Below are positions 58,486 through 64,000 of a stretch of DNA of 64,000 nt, one piece after another. Location: assembly GCA_023634235.1 (NCBI GenBank), contig JAMKCF010000022.1, forward strand, positions 1,178,001 through 1,242,000, given 5' to 3'. The notes under the pieces were generated by a model, which saw nothing but the letters and a program-made list of their open reading frames with translations, was not told where the DNA came from and did no database searches. Position 1 is the stretch's first letter, and each line of letters starts with the position of its first letter. Origin of the DNA: Pisaster brevispinus. Taxonomy: Eukaryota > Echinodermata > Asteroidea > Forcipulatida > Asteriidae. Position numbers and translations under genes: made by a program.

Positions 58486-60060
58486 AACAACGCTTCACCC
58501 CCGGTTCCCTGCACTGCTGGTAACCTCCCCTCACAGAATCACTTTGAGTATCACTACACAATTAAATTGTTATCATTGTCAAGATATCTCCTGATGCTGC
58601 ATTTTGCTCCCTTAAAATTTGCAAACATTTGAGTGTGTCAGATAAATTTTTTTTATAAGAGAACGTCTCACAGATGTACATGGTGTGTATCGTCTTCTCA
58701 TAAACTCTGGTTAGGGATAATTTCTCAGTGCTGCAAGTAGTTCATGTCATACCAGTCAAATAAAATACTTTTTAAATCAAAGGTGTTGAGGCTAAGCTAC
58801 TGATAATTAAAGGGCAGAGTAAATATGCCTCGTTCACAGTTTTTGCTTTGCACATATATAATACTTACCCAGAACTTCATTTGTATGAGGCACTTTTTTA
58901 CGTAATTGCACAATTGTTTTTGTAAAAGCGACTACATACAAATGTTGAGAGACATTTTGAAACTGACTGCCAACTGAGAAAAGTATGTGTGATTTGGGCA
59001 AAGGCTCAGTGGGTTACCAATGACAGGAAGTATTTTATGGGTGTCAGTTTCTGGTTAGCAGAATTCACTGGTGTCCAGTGCCATCATTGACAACTTTGCT
59101 GAGATAAGAAACTTGGGAACCAGCCAAATTTGCAGTTGGTTGTGAACAGTTTAAAAAAAACATTTTCTTAGGTTTGTTACGAAAATGTAGTTGGACAATA
59201 CTTGCTGCTTACCAGTCACTCAACCTTAGAATGCACATCTCTTGAATGAGAGGTTTGCAGGTTACCACTGAAACATTCTCAATAATTGATGCACTCTTCG
59301 CCGATCAAAATGCAGTGAATTTATGTGACGTTTGGCAAATGAACATGCAAACAAATCTTGCCCTGCAAAGGTACAAATACTGTACATCATATACTTTTAT
59401 ATAAACAAATTATTTCAGTTAACATGTTTCTTGATTGTGCAAGAGAATTACGGGACAATATTTTTCAATGAATCCTATAATCAATAAAATATCTTGGGTT
59501 ACAAAATAATATTAATTTAACTCGTTTGAGTTTGTTCACGGTTCATTTTTCCCGTTTCAGAAAGTTCAAAAGTTAATATATTTGCTGATTTGTAATGTTT
59601 AAAAAGCTGGTGTAATCTTGCTAGCTATTTGTACGAAAGCTTTAGATTTGATGCAGTTTAACGTGCCTGTACATTTTATCAGCTCACTTATGTATAGACT
59701 AACTAAAGAATTTTGGTGCACAGTATTAACTGTTACATAAAGTTTTGTAAATCAACTTTTTTTTTTCTTTTTCTTTTTATCACAAGAAATATTTAAGTAA
59801 GCAGTAGAATAAACACTTTCTTTTAATTGGTGCCTTTAAAAACAAAACAGGCTACTGTCATTTTTTACCAACTTTACTAATGAGGTTATATATATTCTGT
59901 GTATTTAAATGCGAAAAACTGAAATTTATTTTATGATTCTGTTTTAATTAGTTTATACAATTTATAATCTTCCATAATTAGAAAAGAGGAGGACTGTTGT
60001 AAATTGTGATCAGATCGTTGTAGAATGGGCTGTAAGGTGCAGCAGACTGTGAAAGTCTAA
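58486..60060 (+). other. presumed tweety 3' UTR and following AT-rich DNA
   Basis: No repeat is recognised from the stop to about 60060, and base composition is AT-rich, as for a 3' UTR. AATAAA signals lie at 58759-58764, 59483-59488 and 59808-59813. Which is used cannot be told from sequence alone. Confidence 0.55.
58759..58764 (+). terminator. ttyh: first candidate polyadenylation signal
   Basis: AATAAA 274 bases after the stop codon. Later AATAAA strings at 59483 and 59808 are equally good by sequence. Confidence 0.4.
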
Positions 60061-60106
60061 CCCTTCTTCTTCTTCCTTTTGAGTGCAGCCTTCAAATGAT
60101 TGAAGA

Positions 60107-60353
60107 TAAACGCACTGGCAAACACACCGGGGTGAACCCCTTCACTTAGCGATAAGTGTGTACTGGGGTCTTACATGCTTTATAACAACACACGGGACCT
60201 ACGGCTTTACGTCCCATCCGAAGGTCTAGGCAATAATGGTAAAGTGTCTTGCTTTAGGACACAAGTGTCGTGCCCGGGTCTCGAACTCACACTCTGGTGA
60301 TCAGAAACACCAGAAGTTGAGTTCGGTGATCTCAACGGCTCGGCCATGACACC
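60107..60353 (-). mobile_element. SINE type 1, reverse copy
   Basis: CACACCGGGGTGAACCCCTTC, ACGGGACCTACGGCTTTACGTCCCATCCGAAGG, GGTCTCGAACTCACACTCTGGTGATCAGAAACACCAG and CGGCTCGGCCATGACACC are the complement of the 16568-16990 SINE. The L2-like tail is missing. Confidence 0.86.
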
Positions 60354-60529
60354 CTCTGTGAACCCGTCAGAAATGTTGTAGTGAACCCTTGCAACAACTT
60401 CACCTACGGCTTCTGTCTGCCGTGCTCGCCATTTTTATTTAGGAGTCAAATTGCAGATAGAAGTTATGGTAAGTGTGTAAACGCAGCATCACCTGAAATG
60501 CGCACTACACTATATCACACACAGGGATA

Positions 60530-60668
60530 TTGACTTACCAAACTAAGATTACCAGCTAAAATACTAAGTCACATCACGTACCATCTGTGACTGGTATCCT
60601 GCTCATTTTTGCTTAGCAGAAAATTGTGAAACAACATCTGCGTTAGCAGCTGTATGAGATTGGGTCCG
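60530..60668. mobile_element. MITE family A, left end decayed
   Basis: ATTACCAGCTAAAATACTAAGTCACATCACG, GACTGGTATCCTGCTCATTTTTGCTTAGCAGAAAA and GTTAGCAGCTGTATGAGATTGGGTCC are family A blocks. Confidence 0.75.
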
Positions 60669-60709
60669 ATAGACAAATCCAATGGATATTTATGTGCCGC
60701 CATTACTGG

Positions 60710-60980
60710 GTAGGCACTATTGTGCACATTGTGCCCAGCATTTTTGTACGTATCGCAGACCAGTGATGTCAACCCTAGAAAATGGCATTGTGATGTGAGG
60801 TAACGCCTTCATGCAACTTGTACACAATTGTAAGTGTGCCCCCAGTATCGGGAAAATTGTGTGCCCTCTTAACTGTGTAGGTACTATTACAAACATTGGG
60901 CTCAGTAGTCATTTGTGCATGCGTGGCACTCATCTCAGACCAATGGTGTTTACGCAACCCTACAAAACCACAGTGCGACC
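60710..60980 (+). repeat. diverged direct repeat pair
   Basis: GTAGGCACTATTGTGCACATTGTGCCCAG..CAGACCAGTGATGTCAACCCTA and GTAGGTACTATTACAAACATTGGGCTCAG..CAGACCAATGGTGTTTACGCAACCCTA are about 170 bases apart. No function recognised. Confidence 0.55.
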
Positions 60981-61019
60981 CGAGGCCACATTGCCTGCTA
61001 CATGTACGCAACATTTATA

Positions 61020-62300
61020 CGCCCTAGTAATGGTAGACAACACTGGTACTTGATATTTGAAAATTACCTAAAATGGTTTTGGCTAATATCTTACAATGGG
61101 TGTTAAGTTTTCATCACAGTTTGACTCTATGGCACTAGCGCCGGACACAAGTATACAATCATCAAATGACTTGATTGCATAATGAATTACTGCCATACAT
61201 ATATAGTGTCCTTTGAAAAATTTATGAATTATGATTTCTGGGCATTGCTATATTTTTACACCATAAAAAAGCACGACCTTAAAACTCATTTCACAGGATT
61301 TGATCACAATTCACCATTTTCATCGCTTAAAAATGAAAATTTTGTTGGGAATATCACCCCCCCCCTTCTTTTAAATTAACTGCTTTACTTTTTTGTGGTG
61401 AATTGCCTCGGAGATGTAACCAGGATCTTTAGTTTTTTTCTTCCCAAACGCTTTTGTAAATATTGTAAATTTGTTATAGTATTGGTTAATGCAATGAACA
61501 TACTAAAAAAATAAATGTGCAACTTTGCTGGAATTGGAGAGTAGTGTTGTGTGCAGCCATTTAAAGTATGTATTTGTTATTTTTTTTTATTTTAGTATTT
61601 AAAAACTTGACGGTCATTTTTACATTGAGCATACTTTAATGGTTATTTTTGTCTTGGATATTCCTTCCTTTTTTGTTGTGGGGCAAATTTCCCCCCAAAT
61701 CAAATCAGAACACAAAAGCATCCATTCGGACAGCAAAAAAACAAAAACCTGAATTTCTTGGTCGGGATATATTTTTCTTTAACAAATTCTTGTAGATATG
61801 GTAAAGTTGTTGCATTTTTTTTCTCAGGTTTTTTTTGGAGGGGGTTTACATCAGGAGAAATAAAATCAACAGTTTGGGACCTTCAAGCTCTAGTTGTCAT
61901 AAAGTTTGTACCAATAGACATATCAGTTTAGTTCCCCCTAGTTCTGTTCCCCTTAAGACATTGACCAATTACAACTGCGAATGTACATGAGCCTTTTGGG
62001 TAGATTTGTGGTGCATTTTGTGTGTGATGCAGTACAGAGTGTAGGCCTTAGTTCAATATGCATTTACCCCCACATGGTTTTCCTTGTTGCAAACCCTTCT
62101 CATGTGACGTCACATATTTATCGTTCCCCATGCTAGAGTATATACACGGGCACGTCCTGCATGTCACGTTACTTTGAATTGCACAAACTCGTACTAAAGA
62201 GCAATCCTTAATGGAAGTCCTCCTGCATTGCTATAGAAATTTGACGTCGGTGAGAAGGGTCTACAGGCAGCAGCAATGGGGAGTTGGTCTGAAGAAAGAG
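61020..62300. other. intergenic, nothing recognised
   Basis: AT-rich DNA with short homopolymer runs and two AATAAA strings (61510, 61859). No coding exon, repeat family or RNA gene identified. Confidence 0.5.
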
Positions 62301-62301
62301 C

Positions 62302-62416
62302 AGGGCCAAATGTCATGGCTCTGCTTACTGTGGAACTCTGCACTTACGACTCATAGCACTTTTCAGGTTACAGTAAGCGCAGAATTCTGTGGTAAGCAGA
62401 GTTATGACATTAGGCC
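62302..62416. mobile_element. MITE family B, compact copy
   Basis: GGGCCAAATGTCATGGCTCTGCTTACTGTGGAACTCTGC and GCAGAATTCTGTGGTAAGCAGAGTTATGACATTAGGCCC form long inverted arms around a loop of about 35 bases. Confidence 0.9.
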
Positions 62417-63044
62417 CTCGTCTGAAAGGATTTAGCTATTGTCTTTGGAAGTAGTTCCATTAGAAATTTGCTAGCTAAGATCTAATTCTGTGTTTCATGC
62501 CTAACTGAAAAGATGCATAATTTCAAAGCCTTTTCTAGTATGATGTTTTAAAAATGTAACGAAACACGAACAAGTGGTCTGTCTTTGTTTGGAAAAATCT
62601 AAGCGCCTCACTCGAACAATATGTGGTTTTTAATATATTCTTCTGTAAAATGTATCCTCAATTCACACTTGTGGAAGCCTGCTTATTTTTATATGCAAAG
62701 CATTTCTGGCATTATCAAGCTTTGGTAAACTATTTTTTTTAATGACATTCTGTTTTTTTAACAGAAGTAAAAACTTCTTAATGACTTTTATGCTGATGCA
62801 TTTTGGTGCAATTATGCTAATTGTACATTTGTAAGTTGCCAATGTTGGTGTGTGTGCACTTAATTGTACCAATAAGTTTCTGTGCTTCACAATTTTAAGT
62901 TAACGCTTCCTCTGTATTGACATGTACTTTTAAATTTTTCAAATCATTACTTTTTTTATAAAATTAATTGTCGAAAAGTTCCAAGGATTTGTTTAGATAT
63001 TACTTACATATCGGATGTAATATAAGCTGAAAGCGATCAAAGAA

Positions 63045-63140
63045 AAAGCTGGCTAAATGCTGGACTCGACCCATGATTTGTTTTTAATACCGTACAAGTG
63101 CTCTACCAACTGAGCTAACCAGCCCTATGTTGGTGGATGG
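63045..63140 (-). mobile_element. SINE type 3 head, reverse
   Basis: - strand: GGGCTGGTTAGCTCAGTTGGTAGAGCAC (box A region), GGGTCGAGTCCAGC (box B) and the family leader CATCCACCAACATAGG. The anticodon region cannot be folded well because of extra bases, so it is read as a SINE head. Confidence 0.65.
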
Positions 63141-64000
63141 TCCACTTCGACATAATATATGACATTCTTTCTGGGTCACGCAGAATTATCAATATTTTTC
63201 AATTTCAATTTCTGAATTTAACAACATTTTTGTCTGTTTTTTCCCCCTCTTTTCGAAATTATTGCAGTGTGTTTGCTCTAGCCATGGCCAAAGCCATGCA
63301 TTGGGGTGTTGCCTTGAAACATTGTCACTACACAAAATGATTCAAGAGGAGTTTTTCTAAGCCTTTCTTTGGGAGAACACATTTCTGGTATTGTGTTAAA
63401 ACATGAAAAGGGAGGGGTGCCCCTGGTTTAAAAAAAAAAGTGGCACGATTAGCTCTAATGTAATGATCTCCGCTCAATTCCAGATTTGCTGCAGAACTCT
63501 GGGTTGTTTTTTTCTTTCTCCATTGAGCAAATGGAATTGATGGACAAATTTAATGAGCTTATTTTTGTAAATTTGTAAAATGTAATTCGTACATTTTAAT
63601 ACAAAAAAAAATTGGCTTGTAATTTTGTAGTGAATTCGTAGATACTCTGAATTTGTAATTTTGTCAAGTAAACAATGTTATTTGCACATTCCAGTGTCAA
63701 ATTTTACACTAGACCCAATCCAAACGTCTTTCAATGAATATGTGCTGTAAACTTTTTATCTTGGCAAATTGTTTAGCCTACAAATGAGTCTGGCTTTATC
63801 ATTTTCTCTCAATAATGTGAGGTCAATCAAATTTTGGTTGAACACGATTGGCATGTTACTGGTGTTGATTTTCAAAGGTGGAAATACTGGAAAAGTTGAG
63901 CATAAATGTTTATGGATTGTCTTGGCTGAGCAGTTTAGTGCACCGTATTCAAGCTCTGTCATTCAGTGATGCCCATGTCGCTCCAACAGCATTGATAGTT
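63141..64000. other. intergenic, nothing recognised
   Basis: AT-rich, with AATTTGTAAATTTGTAA-type simple patches at 63560-63660. No gene or repeat family identified up to the window end. Confidence 0.45.

Larger units (their letters stand above)
51113..56191 (+). other. tweety intron 13
   Basis: 5.1 kb with four TAGCCG MITEs (51402, 52031, 54142, 55698), MITE B (52510), MITE A pieces (52725, 55188, 55393) and repeat J (53212). 53510-54120 and 54270-55180 contain nothing recognised except a repeated TTCAGTTTAGCTTGAACT.TGGCTTCTAC pair near 53950-54022. Confidence 0.78.
56334..58389 (+). other. tweety intron 14
   Basis: 2.1 kb. MITE A fragment (56370-56500) just after exon 14, CCATGGG minisatellite (56548-57186), reverse MITE C (57551-57814), a 19-bp triplet (57932-57988) and a reverse SINE type 2 (57991-58338) ending about 50 bases before exon 15. 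57190-57550 is AT-rich with nothing recognised. Confidence 0.82.

Noticed and set aside
56524..57234. 236-codon open frame on the - strand with MG.PWxFP-like repeats
   Set aside because: It is the CCATGGG minisatellite read as protein; several overlapping frames on both strands stay open for the same reason.
63045..63140. tRNA gene on the - strand
   Set aside because: Extra bases in the anticodon region and the SINE leader next to it; same layout as other type 3 SINE heads.

Overview
This window is animal nuclear DNA: AT-rich, intron-dominated and packed with short transposable elements and tRNA-derived SINEs. It carries one recognisable gene on the + strand, a homologue of the tweety (TTYH) family of five-span membrane proteins. 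I joined fifteen exons between 1719 and 58485 by reading frame, splice sites and family similarity. They give a complete 598-residue protein with an in-frame stop upstream of the start, open phases at all fourteen junctions, and the family ending SPPPSYT near the C terminus. The repeat types, the many TACATGTA strings and the single tweety copy suggest an invertebrate deuterostome, most likely an echinoderm. That placement is inference.

Layout: 1-1718 is upstream DNA with the presumed 5' leader. Exons 1-5 (1719-18538) encode the extracellular N terminus, TM1, TM2, the first ectodomain part and TM3. Intron 5 (18539-41243, 22.7 kb) is the main repeat sink. Exons 6-11 (41244-49043) encode TM4, the second ectodomain part with four cysteines, and TM5. 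Exons 12-15 (50043-58485) encode the cytoplasmic tail. DNA after 58485 holds the 3' UTR and then intergenic repeats. No other host gene was found.

Points about the gene: intron 9 has a GC donor that the reading frame forces. A PPxY motif (a WW-domain ligand) is built only when exons 14 and 15 join. Exons 12 and 13 are each a multiple of three with matching phase 2 borders, so either could be skipped in frame.

Mobile DNA: at least three SINE types with tRNA-like heads, a family of palindromic PIF/Harbinger-like MITEs built from TAGCCG units (six copies), hAT-like MITEs with 8-bp target duplications, a 120-bp foldback element with a perfect 9-bp duplication, a TA-duplicating MITE, several MITE families without a clear superfamily, and one fragment of a hAT/BED-finger transposase-like coding region. 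Several are nested with readable target duplications, so their order of insertion can be read. No prokaryotic system, CRISPR array or operon is present. The most unusual items are the 9-bp-duplication foldback, the CCATGGG minisatellite in intron 14, the TAGCCG family and the 1.6-kb TAA-flanked element in intron 6.
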